Shown in pieces: positions 8,219 to 18,506 of a stretch of DNA of 37,089 nucleotides; the first letter of the stretch is position 1; every line of letters begins with the position of its first letter. The position numbers were made by a program, and so were the translations under genes. Origin of the DNA: Candidatus Nezhaarchaeota archaeon WYZ-LMO8 (GTDB taxonomy: Archaea > Thermoproteota > Methanomethylicia > Nezhaarchaeales > WYZ-LMO8). The DNA lies in assembly GCA_004347965.1 (NCBI GenBank), contig QNVF01000009.1:1-37089 (forward strand). Reading direction: 5' to 3'. The notes below the pieces were generated by a model that searched no databases, was not told the DNA's origin, and saw only the letters and a list, made by a program, of their open reading frames with translations.

Positions 8219-9124
8219 GTGAGCCTGGAAGTAACAATAGCTTCACTTACTCTTCGGCATCCAATAATGTTGGCATCAGGGATACTGGGGACATCACCAT
8301 TCATGCTTATTAAAGCGTATAAAGCTGGAGCCTCGGCTGTAGTTACGAAGTCTCTCACTATAAATCCGAGAAATGGGTATCCGAACCCAGTAATAGTTGA
8401 GCTTCGCTTCGGCTTATTGAATGCAATAGGCCTTGCTAACCCTGGCGTGGAGAACTACCTTGCTGAGTGCCTTGAGATTAAAAACATGTTGACACGAATT
8501 CCCATAGTGTTTAGTATTGCGGGAACTAAAGTGGAGGAGTACGTGAGAGCAGCTCAACTAATATCTGAGACGAATTTGGGTAAAGCCTTAGAGCTAAACT
8601 TATCTTGTCCTCACGTTCAAGAAACAAGGTTCTTCACTGAAGACCCTAAACTAGCTGCTCAAGCAGTTAGATCTGTCTGTGACGTCACGTCACTGCCAGT
8701 ATTTGTGAAGTTGGGTTTATCCACAAATTTAATGGACGTCGCTGAAGCTGTTGTGAAGCACGGGGCATCAGCCATCACGGCCATAAATTCTATAAAAGCA
8801 ATGGTAATAGACATAAATGCCAAGAGACCTATACTTTCATCGATTTATGGAGGTCTCTCAGGACCAGCAATTAAGCCCATAGCTTTGAGAGTGATATATG
8901 AACTCTACGAGAACTTTAGCATACCCCTAATAGGGGTTGGCGGGATAACTAAGTGGCAGGACGTCGTAGAGTTCCTAGTGGCTGGAGCAACAGCAGTTCA
9001 AGTTGGCACTGCGATTTACAAGCGAGGCTTTAAAGTATTTAAAGAACTTGTAATAGGCTTGCAAAAATACATGGAGAATGAGGGCATTAAAGACGTTAGA
9101 GATTTGGTGGGGCTAGCTCACTGA
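8219..9124 (+). CDS. pyrD: Dihydroorotate dehydrogenase, catalytic subunit (class 1B type)
   Basis: About 301 residues with an FMN-binding TIM barrel: IMLASGILGTSP, VVTKSLTINPRNG, NAIGLANPG, ELNLSCPH with the catalytic cysteine of class 1 enzymes, VFVKLGLS, GLSGPAIKP and IGVGGITKWQDVVEF. It oxidises dihydroorotate to orotate in pyrimidine synthesis. The ORF track starts at GTG 8210, but GTG 8219 is preferred because AAGGTGGT (8207-8214) would be its ribosome binding site. The next gene is the electron-transfer subunit, which identifies this as a 1B-type enzyme. Confidence 0.94.
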   Translation: MSLEVTIASLTLRHPIMLASGILGTSPFMLIKAYKAGASAVVTKSLTINPRNGYPNPVIVELRFGLLNAIGLANPGVENYLAECLEIKNMLTRIPIVFSIAGTKVEEYVRAAQLISETNLGKALELNLSCPHVQETRFFTEDPKLAAQAVRSVCDVTSLPVFVKLGLSTNLMDVAEAVVKHGASAITAINSIKAMVIDINAKRPILSSIYGGLSGPAIKPIALRVIYELYENFSIPLIGVGGITKWQDVVEFLVAGATAVQVGTAIYKRGFKVFKELVIGLQKYMENEGIKDVRDLVGLAH

Positions 9125-9125
9125 G

Positions 9126-9968
9126 GTGGTGGCTAGGTACTACGTTAAAGGCATCATAACAAGCAAGAAAAGGGAATCAGAAAACGTATTTTCTCACACT
9201 ATATATTTCGAAGATAGCAAGATGCTACGGAAACTAAAGCCTGGACGTTTCGTAATGGTGTGGCTTCCTGGATGTGATGAATTTCCTCTCTCCCCATCAT
9301 TTTACGACCACGTATCTTCAACTATGAGGCTTACATTTAGAATTGTGGGGCTAGGAACTAAGACATTAGCATCACTAAATCCTGGTCAAGCAATCTTTGT
9401 CAGGGGTCCTTACGGCAATGGCTTCATAATGCCACCCATTACTAAATCATCAAGCGAAAAATCAATTCTTGTAGTTGGTGGAGGTGTAGGAATTGCACCA
9501 CTAGTACCTTTAATCAGAGCTCTAACGAGTACCTCCCTGAATTTACATGTCATCTGCGGCTTTAAGAGCGCTATCGACACCTTCTTCGTTGATGAAATAT
9601 CTAAGTTTATAGGAGAAAATTTAACGGTGACAACGGATGATGGAAGCATGGGCATTAGAGGAACAGCTATTGACGCTGTCGAGGAACTTCTCAAGCAGAA
9701 GAACTTCTTTTACGCATTTGCTTGTGGTCCTGAACCAATGCTCTTCAAGCTCCATAAAATGCTATTGAATAAGGAAGTACCTCACCAAATGCTTCTCGAA
9801 AGATACGTAAAGTGTGCTTTAGGTGTTTGTGGCTCATGCACCATAGATGGTTTACGGTTATGCAAGGAAGGACCAGTCTTCAACGACACCATACTAAGAA
9901 GGTTGAGCGAATTTGGTCGCTTTAAACGTCTAGCATCTGGCATTAGGGAACTCATAATTGATAGCTAA
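9126..9968 (+). CDS. pyrK: Dihydroorotate dehydrogenase electron-transfer subunit PyrK
   Basis: The 280-residue protein has a ferredoxin-reductase FAD domain (KPGRFVMVWLPG, LTFRIVGLGTKTL, RGPYGNGF), an NAD-binding domain (ILVVGGGVGIAPLVPL, FACGPEPML), and a C-terminal [2Fe-2S] motif VKCALGVCGSCTIDGLRLCKEGPVF with four cysteines. It passes electrons from PyrD FMN to NAD+. The start lies 1 nt beyond the pyrD stop; two consecutive GTG codons (9126 and 9129) are possible starts. Confidence 0.93.
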   Translation: MVARYYVKGIITSKKRESENVFSHTIYFEDSKMLRKLKPGRFVMVWLPGCDEFPLSPSFYDHVSSTMRLTFRIVGLGTKTLASLNPGQAIFVRGPYGNGFIMPPITKSSSEKSILVVGGGVGIAPLVPLIRALTSTSLNLHVICGFKSAIDTFFVDEISKFIGENLTVTTDDGSMGIRGTAIDAVEELLKQKNFFYAFACGPEPMLFKLHKMLLNKEVPHQMLLERYVKCALGVCGSCTIDGLRLCKEGPVFNDTILRRLSEFGRFKRLASGIRELIIDS

Positions 9969-9978
9969 AACCAGCACA

Positions 9979-9986
9979 TTTATATT
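9979..9986 (+). promoter_or_regulatory. TATA box upstream of rps30e
   Basis: TTTATATT lies about 50 nt before the rps30e ATG and would start transcription near 10010. A GGTGG ribosome binding site then lies at 10019-10023, 6 nt before the ATG. Confidence 0.45.
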
Positions 9987-10029
9987 GGAGGCTTTTCTAG
10001 TAATGATGAAGAAGAGCCGGTGGTAGACT

Positions 10030-10194
10030 ATGCCCTCGCACGGCTCATTAACTAAAGCTGGAAAAGTAAGGTCTCAAACTCCTAAAATTCCTCCTAAGCC
10101 TAAGAGGAATCCTGTACCTCGAGTTAGAAATCACAAAGAGTACGTAAGGAGGTTCTTAGCAGTACCAAAGCAGAAAACACCTGCTTCTCCTTAA
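10030..10194 (+). CDS. rps30e: Small-subunit ribosomal protein S30e (not in the ORF track)
   Basis: A 54-residue ORF too short for the track reads [19 protein letters not shown], then a proline/lysine-rich middle ([18 protein letters not shown]) and [10 protein letters not shown]. This is the archaeal S30e pattern (M-P[17 protein letters not shown]). S30e sits at the decoding side of the small subunit. GGTGG lies 6 nt upstream of the ATG, and a TATA box is at 9979. About 106 nt follow before gatD with no other recognisable feature. Confidence 0.93.
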   Translation: MPSHGSLTKAGKVRSQTPKIPPKPKRNPVPRVRNHKEYVRRFLAVPKQKTPASP

Positions 10195-10300
10195 ATCCTT
10201 AAGCTCTACTTTACCTGCTAAGCTTTGTCCTAGAGGATATTGTAAGCTTATCTTTTTGGAAATACACTTTTCTTACGATACTCCATGATCCTGACAAGCG

Positions 10301-11617
10301 GTGATTAAATTGTCTGAAGGACTTGAGGTACCTCAGCCTCTAAAGTCCTTGAACTTAGAGCCTTACGATAGGGTTCGAGTAACTAAGGGTTCTATGGTGT
10401 ATGAAGGCCTATTAATGCCTAAGACAGAAGTGTTGGGAGACGAGTACGTGCTTATAAAGATGGATAATGGCTATAACGTAGGCTTTAAGCTCTCAGAGGT
10501 CAAGGTCGAACCTATATTGAAAAGCTATCTCACAGCTGTTGAAGGCAAGTCCCCCCTCGAATTGAGGGCAGGGCTACCTAAGGTCACGGTTATAGGGACT
10601 GGAGGTACTATTGCGAGTAAGGTGGAGTACAAGACTGGAGCTGTCTATCCATCACTTTCAGCAGAAGACCTTTATGAGTCCATACCAGAGTTAAGCGAGA
10701 TTGCTATCGTGACTACACGTACACTGCTCAACATCTTTAGTGAAGACATGAGACCTGAGCACTGGTCTATGATAGCCAAAGCAGTAGCGGAGGAAGTAAT
10801 GAAGAATGACGTTAGTGGTGTTGTTGTAGCGCATGGTACTGATACGATGGGGTACACCGCAGCAGCCCTCAGCTTTGCATTGCAGCAATTACCGGTACCT
10901 GTAGCTCTCGTGGGAGCTCAAAGATCATCGGACAGACCATCAAGCGATGCTGCTCTTAACATGTTGGGGGCCACGATAATAGCAGCTCGTGCACCCTTCG
11001 CCGAGGTAGTCGTGGTGATGCACGAGAATATAAGCGACGAGAACTTAATAGCAATACGTGGTACGAGGACCAGGAAGTGCCATACGAGTCGTAGAGATGC
11101 ATTTAAGCCAATAAACGATAGACCAGTGGCTAAAGTGATTAATGGAAGGGATGTATTGGTCTTAGCCAAGGACTTAAGACCTCGTAGTGATGACAGAAAG
11201 AACTTCAAGGTTTACGCCAACTTTGATAAGAGGGCTGCTTTAATCAAGGTCTATCCTGGGATACCCTCTGAAGCAATAGAGTGGACCCTTAACGCTGGCT
11301 ATAAAGGGCTCGTGATCGAGGGAACGGGGCTTGGACATGCTCCAAGTTACGTATTTTCGTCCATCAAAAAACTCATAGATCACGGAATGGTGGTCGCTAT
11401 GACCTCTCAGTGCTTGTGGGGAAGGATCAACATGAATGTCTACAGGACTGGTGTTGAGCTCCTCAGGATGGGTGTAATACCCTGTGAGGACATGCTTCCA
11501 GAAACAGCCCTTGTAAAGTTAATGTGGTGCTTAGCTAACTCCAAGGATGAGCAGGAAGTTAAGAGACTTATGTTAACCAACATAGCTGGAGAGATGAAGT
11601 CGAGAACCGAGCATTGA
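10301..11617 (+). CDS. gatD: Glutamyl-tRNA(Gln) amidotransferase subunit D
   Basis: The 438-residue protein has an N-terminal small beta domain followed by an L-asparaginase-like domain with VIGTGGTIASKVEYKTGAVYP, VVVAHGTDTMGYTAAALSFAL and GTRTRKCHTSRRDAFKP. GatD hydrolyses glutamine and passes ammonia to GatE, which converts Glu-tRNA(Gln) to Gln-tRNA(Gln). This is the archaeal-only GatDE route. The start is GTG 10301. gatE follows immediately, with its ribosome binding site inside the gatD stop region. Confidence 0.97.
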   Translation: MIKLSEGLEVPQPLKSLNLEPYDRVRVTKGSMVYEGLLMPKTEVLGDEYVLIKMDNGYNVGFKLSEVKVEPILKSYLTAVEGKSPLELRAGLPKVTVIGTGGTIASKVEYKTGAVYPSLSAEDLYESIPELSEIAIVTTRTLLNIFSEDMRPEHWSMIAKAVAEEVMKNDVSGVVVAHGTDTMGYTAAALSFALQQLPVPVALVGAQRSSDRPSSDAALNMLGATIIAARAPFAEVVVVMHENISDENLIAIRGTRTRKCHTSRRDAFKPINDRPVAKVINGRDVLVLAKDLRPRSDDRKNFKVYANFDKRAALIKVYPGIPSEAIEWTLNAGYKGLVIEGTGLGHAPSYVFSSIKKLIDHGMVVAMTSQCLWGRINMNVYRTGVELLRMGVIPCEDMLPETALVKLMWCLANSKDEQEVKRLMLTNIAGEMKSRTEH

Positions 11618-11628
11618 GGTTGTTACTA

Positions 11629-13551
11629 ATGGTTAGGTATGAAGAGCTAGGTCTAAAAGTTGGTCTTGAACTACATCAACAACTCAACACGAAATTTAAG
11701 CTCTTCTGCTCGTGTCCCACCGTGCTTAGAGATGATGAACCAGATGTAGTCTTCATTAGGAGACTTCGTCCAACACGTAGCGAGTTAGGGGCGGTGGATG
11801 AAGCAGCTTTGCTTGAATACGAGAAGGGGAAGACCTACGTATACCAAGCTTACAGCGATACAACATGTCTCGTCGAAATGGATGAAGAACCTCCTCACTC
11901 ATTAAATGAAGAAGCTTTGGACACAGCTCTACAAGTAGCACTGATGCTTAAAGCTCACGTACCAGACGTGATCCAAGTAATGAGGAAGGTCGTAATAGAT
12001 GGTTCAAACACCACGGGTTTCCAGCGAACAGCAATAATAGCTTTAGGTGGTCCAGAAAGTGTGATACAAGACCCAGATGGTCCCGTACACATCCAGGCTA
12101 TATGCCTTGAAGAAGATGCTGCACGCAAGATAGCAGAAACCGAAGATAAAGTCGTTTTTAGACTTGATAGGCTCGGCATACCTCTCATAGAAATCTCGAC
12201 TGCACCTGAAATAAAAACGCCTGAACAAGCTCAAAGAGTAGCTTTAAAGATTGGTCAGCTTCTTCGAATACTTGGAAAAGTAAAGCGTGGTCTCGGGACT
12301 ATAAGGCAAGACGTGAACATTTCACTAAAGGAAGGAGGGAAAATAGAGATAAAAGGGGTCCAAGACTTAGAGCTCATATCGAAGGTCATTGAATTCGAGG
12401 TTCAAAGGCAGCTTAAGCTGCTGGAGATAAGGGATAAGCTTAAGGAGCGAGGTGTGACTAATGTTGAGAGCGATATAATCGATGCTACTGATGTATTCAA
12501 GAATACTAAGAGCAAGATAATCCTACAAGGAGTGCAAAGAGGTCATAAGGTAATGGCCATAAGGCTTAAAGGCTTCTCAGGCCTATTAGGACTAGAAGTT
12601 CAACCAGATAGAAGATTTGGAACAGAGCTTAAGGACTATGCTATCGTATGGGGAGGGGTTAAAGGCATCTTCCATACAGATGAGATGCCAGCTTACGGGG
12701 TAACAGAAGCCGAGGTCAATGAGCTTAAGAGGAAGCTTAATTGTGGTCCAACCGACGCCGCTGTCTTCGTCGTCGATGAAGAGGAGAAGGCAGTAAAAGC
12801 TTTGCAAGCAGTGTTAAGACGATGTAAAGAAGCTTTGAATGGTATTCCGGATGAAACTAGAGCAGCAAATCCTGATGGCACTACGCGGTACATGAGGCCA
12901 AGACCTGGAGCTTCTCGTATGTACCCTGAGACTGATGTGAGACCTATAATAATAACTAGGGAGAGGTTAGAAAGGCTTTCAAGTTCATTACCAGAAATGC
13001 CCGAACAGAAGTTAAGAAGGTTTATCGAAGAGTATGGATTGAGCAAGGATCTAGCTTTGTTAATGATTAACTCGTATCGCTTAGATTTATTTGAAAAGAT
13101 AGTCTCAGCTGTCCCTCAAGTAAGCCCGACATTAGTTGCCACAACCTTGGAGTACACGTGGAAGAGCTTGAAGAGAGAAGGTGTTTCTTTAGATCAAATA
13201 GATGAATTCAAGTTACTCGAGCTCTTTAGGATTGTAGGGCAAGGCCTCATAGCTAAAGAGGCCATACCAGAAGTGCTTAGGGTTATAGCTGAAAATCCTA
13301 ATTTCTCCGTAGTAGAAGCGATAGAAAAGTTAGGATTCAAGGCCGTCTCGTTAGATGAAGTTCGAAGCCTAGTAGATCGTATAATAGAGGAGAACGCTGT
13401 TCTCATTGAGGGGAAGGGGGAGAGAGCCTTCAAATTAGTAATGGGTAAAGTGATGTCGATCTTAAGAGGCAAGATTGATGGAAAGCTCGTAAGTGATATA
13501 GTCAAGGAGAGAGTTGAGAACTTTATGCGATCGAGAGCTGAGACAAAGTGA
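11629..13551 (+). CDS. gatE: Glutamyl-tRNA(Gln) amidotransferase subunit E
   Basis: About 640 residues of GatB/GatE family: YEELGLKVGLELHQQLNT at the N-terminus, GTIRQDVNISL, ETDVRPI, a GatE-specific aspartyl-tRNA-synthetase-like insertion, and the C-terminal tRNA-binding YqeY-like tail. It phosphorylates and amidates Glu-tRNA(Gln). The ORF track begins at TTG 11614, but ATG 11629 is chosen because TGAGGT lies about 8 nt upstream and the family starts close to this point. Its stop overlaps dph6 by 4 bp. Confidence 0.96.
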   Translation: MVRYEELGLKVGLELHQQLNTKFKLFCSCPTVLRDDEPDVVFIRRLRPTRSELGAVDEAALLEYEKGKTYVYQAYSDTTCLVEMDEEPPHSLNEEALDTALQVALMLKAHVPDVIQVMRKVVIDGSNTTGFQRTAIIALGGPESVIQDPDGPVHIQAICLEEDAARKIAETEDKVVFRLDRLGIPLIEISTAPEIKTPEQAQRVALKIGQLLRILGKVKRGLGTIRQDVNISLKEGGKIEIKGVQDLELISKVIEFEVQRQLKLLEIRDKLKERGVTNVESDIIDATDVFKNTKSKIILQGVQRGHKVMAIRLKGFSGLLGLEVQPDRRFGTELKDYAIVWGGVKGIFHTDEMPAYGVTEAEVNELKRKLNCGPTDAAVFVVDEEEKAVKALQAVLRRCKEALNGIPDETRAANPDGTTRYMRPRPGASRMYPETDVRPIIITRERLERLSSSLPEMPEQKLRRFIEEYGLSKDLALLMINSYRLDLFEKIVSAVPQVSPTLVATTLEYTWKSLKREGVSLDQIDEFKLLELFRIVGQGLIAKEAIPEVLRVIAENPNFSVVEAIEKLGFKAVSLDEVRSLVDRIIEENAVLIEGKGERAFKLVMGKVMSILRGKIDGKLVSDIVKERVENFMRSRAETK

Positions 13552-14231
13552 AGGTAGCTTGTCTATGGAGTGGAGGTAAGGACAGCGCGTATGCTTGTTA
13601 CTTAGCTTTGAATATGGGCTTCGAGGTTAAGAGAATCGTCACCTTCCTCCCTCAAGATCCTGAATCTAAGCTTTTCCACGTACCTAACATTAAATGGACC
13701 ACTCTACAGGCTGAATCAATTAAGCTTCCTCAAGATATTATAAGCGTCCCAAAGAATTCTGAACGCGAAACCCTACATCAAGCTCTTTTGTGGTTAAAGA
13801 GCATGTATGGACTTGAAGGCATAGTTACGGGTGTGATAGCAAGTAACTATCAGAGGAGAGTATTGCAAGAGGTTTGTGATGAAGTTGGCTTGCAATTGAT
13901 AACCCCAATATGGGGGTGTGATCAATTTGAGCTGGTCCATAACATTATTCGTGAGGGGTTTAAGGCGATGATAGTTGGCGTCTATGCTGAAGGTTTAACA
14001 CAACAATGGTTAGGTAGAGAGGTGGACGAGACTTTCCTTAGGTATTTAAGAGAACTTTCAAGTACTTGGAGTATAAATCCATGTGGTGAGGGAGGAGAAT
14101 ACGAGACCTTCGTGGTTGATGCCCCCTACTTCACGAGGAGAGTGAAGGTATTAGATTACAAGGTTATGTGGTACAGGAATTGGGGTGAATTAATAATCTT
14201 AAACGCTATGTTAACTGAGAAAGAGAGCTGA
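13548..14231 (+). CDS. dph6: Diphthine--ammonia ligase (Dph6 family, ATP-pyrophosphatase)
   Basis: The 227-residue protein opens with VACLWSGGKDSAYACY, the PP-loop ATP-pyrophosphatase motif, and has GVIASNYQRRVLQEVC, LITPIWG and the Dph6-type NPCGEGGEYETFVVDAP. It is predicted to amidate diphthine on elongation factor 2, the last step of diphthamide synthesis. The GTG start overlaps the gatE stop, so translation is probably coupled. Length fits the archaeal family. Confidence 0.9.
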   Translation: MKVACLWSGGKDSAYACYLALNMGFEVKRIVTFLPQDPESKLFHVPNIKWTTLQAESIKLPQDIISVPKNSERETLHQALLWLKSMYGLEGIVTGVIASNYQRRVLQEVCDEVGLQLITPIWGCDQFELVHNIIREGFKAMIVGVYAEGLTQQWLGREVDETFLRYLRELSSTWSINPCGEGGEYETFVVDAPYFTRRVKVLDYKVMWYRNWGELIILNAMLTEKES

Positions 14232-14237
14232 TGGTGA

Positions 14238-15110
14238 TTGTCGGTCGTAGCTTCATTAATGAAGGCGCTCAAGGATTACGATTTTAAAATCTTGTTAGCG
14301 ATGGAAAGGCTTCATTTAAGGTACGAGTACATTCCAGTTGACGTTTTAGCAAAGCAATTGAGGAAATCAGCTGAAATTCTCTTAGAGCATCTGGACAAGC
14401 TTCATAAGCTTGGTTTTGTGGGCCGTAGAAAGCAAGACTATTTGGGGTATACCTTAAGACAGTATGGTCGTGATGCGCTAGCCCTCAAGCACTTTGTTAA
14501 TCAAGGGGTTCTTGATGCCGTCGGCATAAAGTTAAGTGTGGGTAAGGAAGCTGACGTGTACGATGGTTTATCACCATCAGGATACAGAGTAGCCATAAAG
14601 TTTCATAGAGTTGGAAGGTCTAGCTTTAAGCAGACTAAAAGGTTGAGGACATATGGAGAAGTAACATCATGGTATAGACAGTCCTGCATTGCAGCTAAGA
14701 GGGAGTATGAAGCCCTTGAGACCTTATACCCCTTAGGAGTTAAGGTACCTAAACCAATAGCTTACAATAGACACGCAATCATAATGGACATAATAATCGG
14801 GGATCCTCTTTACGTAATTACAGATCTACCAGATCCTCAACATGTGTTCTACGAAATAATTGAAAATGTCAAAAAAGCTTACCAGGAAGCATCAATAATA
14901 CACGCTGATCTCAGCGAGTTCAACGTCATAGTAAAACCAGACTTCGACATTCTTATAATAGATTGGCCACAGTGGATCCCCAAGAATCATCCTAGAAGCT
15001 TTGAGTACCTCAAGCGTGATGTAGTCAACCTCTCACGCTTCTTTACTAGAAGGTTCGGCTTAAATGTGGAAGTCGATAAGGTGCTAAAGGATATTAGGAG
15101 CGAATCCTAG
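14238..15110 (+). CDS. rio2: RIO2-type atypical serine protein kinase
   Basis: The 290-residue protein has an N-terminal winged helix (about 1-90), as in Rio2, then the RIO kinase domain: VGKEADVYDG, the ATP-binding lysine in VAIKFHRVG (K121), the catalytic loop IHADLSEFNVIV (D224, N229) and metal-binding IIDWPQ (D242). Rio2 acts in late maturation of the small ribosomal subunit. The start is TTG 14238, six bases after dph6; ATG 14259 is an alternative but has no visible ribosome binding site. Confidence 0.94.
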   Translation: MSVVASLMKALKDYDFKILLAMERLHLRYEYIPVDVLAKQLRKSAEILLEHLDKLHKLGFVGRRKQDYLGYTLRQYGRDALALKHFVNQGVLDAVGIKLSVGKEADVYDGLSPSGYRVAIKFHRVGRSSFKQTKRLRTYGEVTSWYRQSCIAAKREYEALETLYPLGVKVPKPIAYNRHAIIMDIIIGDPLYVITDLPDPQHVFYEIIENVKKAYQEASIIHADLSEFNVIVKPDFDILIIDWPQWIPKNHPRSFEYLKRDVVNLSRFFTRRFGLNVEVDKVLKDIRSES

Positions 15111-15172
15111 TTTATCTCACCACACCTCAATACCGAGACTCAGGTTATTGCGTAATGAGGTAGGAGGTCTTC

Positions 15173-17233
15173 GTGAATTCTCAAGAGTTACTTAATAGAC
15201 AACGCACAATAATGGGCCTAGATCTAGCGCCATCACTACAACGTACACGTGAGTATGCATTAGCAATTGTCGACGAGAAAGGTTTCGTGTTAGATCGTAG
15301 GGATAGAGTAGACTGGAGGACTATTCTTCACTTATTAAGGAAGTACCACGTAGATACGATAGCTGTAGACAACATCTATGAGATAGGTGAGTCCATAAAT
15401 GAAGTCAAGAAGCAGTTAAGCAAAGTGATAGATAGAGTAAGGCTTGTCGAAGTTACTAGAATCGGTGAGCATAATGTAAAGCTAACGGAACTAGCCTTTA
15501 AAGAGGGTCTTTTCAGCGAAAGAGTTTCACACTTCTCACCACTTCAAGCAGCTGAAGTGTCAGCTTTACTTGCCTTGAGAGGCATAGGTACGATCATACT
15601 TGAACCCTCAACAATCAGGACAGCGATAATCATATCGAGAGGAAGGAGCCTTGGCCCAGGCGGTATGAGCCAAGGGAGATATAGCCGCTCTCAGCTTTCA
15701 GCTGTAAGACAGGTGACTAGCCTATTACTTGATGAATTTAAGAAGCACATAAAGGCTGACGAAGTAGAGTACTATGTACAACGATCTAGATTCGGTTTTG
15801 AGAGAAGCATCATTTTACTTAACTTACCACCTTCGCAGGTCAAGAGGTTGTTAAAGCCCCTCAGAGATTTGATAAAGAAAAGTGGTGTTAACTTAAGGAT
15901 AGTGGCTAGGATCCCTACCTTCGATGAGAAGCGGATAGGCCATGAGAATCACGAAGAGCGGCCCATCATAGTTGGCTTAGACCCTGGAATAGTTACCGGT
16001 GTTGCAGTGATAGATCTGTGTGGTAACCTCTTATTTGTAGGTAGTGGGCTTGCTCTCGATAAAATGACAATAGTGGAGACGGTGACGAGATTTGGTAATC
16101 CAATTGTTATCGCCTCAGATGTGAGACGTGCACCCGTAATCGTAGAGAAGATAGCATCTCTTTTGGAATGTGCTATTTATTCTCCACCTAGAGACTTAAG
16201 TGTGGATGAGAAGAGACGCATGGTACAAGAGCACATAACTGACTTTAAGAATGTTATTAAGAACACACATCAAAGAGACGCCGTAGCAGCAGCACTTAAA
16301 GCCTACTTTAACTTTAAGAACAAGTTCATGCAGCTAGAAGCTAAGGCAAAGGAGCTAAACCTCACCCGTCCTCAAATAGAAAAAGCGAAAGCTCTCTTAA
16401 TCAAGGGATTAAAAATAAGGGAGGCCTTAGAGAAGGTCATGTCTACTGAAGAGCTCAATAAGAGCTCTACCTCTCTTCAAGTAGATCCAGAAGTTCAGAG
16501 ATTGAAGCAAGAGCTTTCTAAACTTAGAGATAAAATCGAGGAGCAAAGTAGATTAATAAGAGAGCTTGAAGAATCTCGTCTTCGACTATTTAATCAATTG
16601 AGAGAGAAGGAAGCAATGGTTGAGGAGCTTGAAGAGAAGCTTATGAAGTTATCTCTCAAAGTGCAGGAACCCTCGCAAGAGGATGAAACTATTAAGAGAA
16701 GGCTTGAAGTCTCCATAAAAACCGTAAGCGAGTTGAGGTCAAAGGTTGAAGATCTAGAGAGAGCACTTGAAGCATTAAAATGTTTGATTAAGAAGGTAGC
16801 TAAAGGCGACGTGGTGATAGTTAAAGAGGTGCGCACCATAACTAAGAGGTCCGTGGAAGAGGCTACAAAATATGAGGTCCTAAGTGGAGGAGAGATAGTC
16901 CTTATTCAAGATCCTTCATCCTCCAATGTCGAAGGATTTTATCAATTACTAAAAGTACAGCCTCAAGCTATCATAACTTCGACCAGTAAAGTGCCAGAAG
17001 AGGTACGAGGATTGCTTGAAGAGAATTGTATTCCTTTAATAGATGTGGAAGAGGTCAAGATAGAAAGGGTACTGGACTTCCTCTATACTTCCTCAGCAAT
17101 TAAGGATTTAATAAGGACTAGGAGAGATGAGCTGCTTTCTAAGAGAGATAGAAGCCTAAGGAAGAAGTTTATGGAGATGCTACAGAGGTATCGTGAAGAA
17201 AGAGCTAGAGAGTTAGTGAAGGAACGGATGTAA
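15173..17233 (+). CDS. DUF460 family protein: RNase H-like domains with coiled coil
   Basis: The 686-residue protein has two RNase H-like segments, one starting TIMGLDLAPS (about 12-150) and a second with IIVGLDPGIVTGVAVIDL (about 265-375, ending QRDAVAAALKAY). A long coiled coil follows (about 435-540) and then a C-terminal domain. This is the archaeal DUF460 (COG2433) layout, predicted to be a RuvC/RNase H-like nuclease or resolvase of unknown substrate. It starts at GTG with TAGGAGG upstream. The last 29 bases overlap mat convergently. Confidence 0.85.
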   Translation: MNSQELLNRQRTIMGLDLAPSLQRTREYALAIVDEKGFVLDRRDRVDWRTILHLLRKYHVDTIAVDNIYEIGESINEVKKQLSKVIDRVRLVEVTRIGEHNVKLTELAFKEGLFSERVSHFSPLQAAEVSALLALRGIGTIILEPSTIRTAIIISRGRSLGPGGMSQGRYSRSQLSAVRQVTSLLLDEFKKHIKADEVEYYVQRSRFGFERSIILLNLPPSQVKRLLKPLRDLIKKSGVNLRIVARIPTFDEKRIGHENHEERPIIVGLDPGIVTGVAVIDLCGNLLFVGSGLALDKMTIVETVTRFGNPIVIASDVRRAPVIVEKIASLLECAIYSPPRDLSVDEKRRMVQEHITDFKNVIKNTHQRDAVAAALKAYFNFKNKFMQLEAKAKELNLTRPQIEKAKALLIKGLKIREALEKVMSTEELNKSSTSLQVDPEVQRLKQELSKLRDKIEEQSRLIRELEESRLRLFNQLREKEAMVEELEEKLMKLSLKVQEPSQEDETIKRRLEVSIKTVSELRSKVEDLERALEALKCLIKKVAKGDVVIVKEVRTITKRSVEEATKYEVLSGGEIVLIQDPSSSNVEGFYQLLKVQPQAIITSTSKVPEEVRGLLEENCIPLIDVEEVKIERVLDFLYTSSAIKDLIRTRRDELLSKRDRSLRKKFMEMLQRYREERARELVKERM

Positions 17234-18464
17234 GATATTCGTCAAGATCTAGTGATGTTTTTAATAGTTGTTCTTTGATTTTAATCACGTTTTCAAGCTC
17301 TGCTTGAACAATGCTTTCAACCTCATATCTCATGAGCTCCACGTGAACTCCTTGTTGAGGTACAATCTTAACGTCTACTATTAGCGGCTTATTAATAGGA
17401 TGTCCTATGCGGCTTAGCATGTAGACGTAGACCTCCTTAACCTTACGCGTCTCTCTGTAAATCTTACTTGCTATGTTCGTTGACACTATGTTGTATATCT
17501 TGCCTACATGACTTACAGGGTTCTTTCCCGCAACAGCTTCTAACGACATGTACCTATTTGGTGTTATAAGCCCATTAGCCCTATTGCCTCTTCCGGTATT
17601 GCCATCATCACCTGCCTCTGCTGAAGTTCCAGTAACAGTCAAGTATATGAGCCCAAGTTCGGGCTTGTCAGCGACATTAACCTTCACGTCCACATCAACG
17701 TCATACTTGGATGCTATCTTTAGCGTGTCTTCCTTGACTTCCTCTTTAACCTTTAAGTAGTCATCAAGCGACTTTATGTAGAAGCTTATCATAGCACAAG
17801 CTATTGTAAGATCGACTTTTCTACCCCTTCTTAGCGCTAAAACCTTTATGTCTTCTCCAACAGCCGGATTCTTCTTTTTGTAATCTGGAGAGTTAAGCGT
17901 CTTCTCGACTTCTAGCACTAGCTTCTCAGTATCAGTTAGTGGAGCATATCCAACTCCAAATGAAGTGTCATTGGCAAGGGGCACGCTTCCTCCAAGCTCA
18001 AAGACCTTAACTAAATCAACGGATCCCTGTTTAATTTTGTAGTCCAAGATTATGTGAATATCAGGATCTAAATGCCTAAAGGTCTGCTTTATACGTTCTT
18101 TCATAGCTTTAAGCGCTATGGATCCTATGGGCACCATCTCTATACTATTCCCCTTCATTACGTGAGTTACAGCGCGCCCAGCAACTGCAATGTAAATAGG
18201 TTCGCATAGAACTCCACCACCATATCTTGGAATTGCTCTACCACCCACAACTAGTGCCTTATCAACGTTATGATGCAGGATGGTCCCGTAATTCTCTAAG
18301 TAATATTTGCATAGCTCTCTGCAAACAGCTTCAGATAGACTATCAGCCAGAGTGTCTGGATGACCTTTACCTTTTCTTTCAACTATCTCAACTTCCTGTT
18401 CGTAAACAGCTTTTTGAGCTAGCTCCTCTACAGTTATGAAGCTAGCTTCATGCCGCAAGACCAT
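17205..18464 (-). CDS. mat: S-adenosylmethionine synthetase, archaeal type
   Basis: About 419 residues of the archaeal MAT family, which differs strongly from bacterial Met[56 protein letters not shown] and a C-terminal half with [13 protein letters not shown]. It makes S-adenosylmethionine from methionine and ATP, the donor for the many methyltransferases in this window. The track starts at GTG 18467; ATG 18464 is preferred for spacing from AAGGATG. Confidence 0.95.
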   Translation of the reverse strand: MVLRHEASFITVEELAQKAVYEQEVEIVERKGKGHPDTLADSLSEAVCRELCKYYLENYGTILHHNVDKALVVGGRAIPRYGGGVLCEPIYIAVAGRAVTHVMKGNSIEMVPIGSIALKAMKERIKQTFRHLDPDIHIILDYKIKQGSVDLVKVFELGGSVPLANDTSFGVGYAPLTDTEKLVLEVEKTLNSPDYKKKNPAVGEDIKVLALRRGRKVDLTIACAMISFYIKSLDDYLKVKEEVKEDTLKIASKYDVDVDVKVNVADKPELGLIYLTVTGTSAEAGDDGNTGRGNRANGLITPNRYMSLEAVAGKNPVSHVGKIYNIVSTNIASKIYRETRKVKEVYVYMLSRIGHPINKPLIVDVKIVPQQGVHVELMRYEVESIVQAELENVIKIKEQLLKTSLDLDEYLTSVPSLTL

Positions 18465-18506
18465 CACTCATCCTTGATCCGTTTAATAGCACTTCTTTCT
18501 ATTCTT

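Noticed and set aside
10281-10320. Box C/D guide RNA at the gatD start (ATGATC, CTGA, GTGATTA, CTGA)
   Set aside because: The spacing between the boxes is too short for guide segments, and part lies in the gatD coding sequence.
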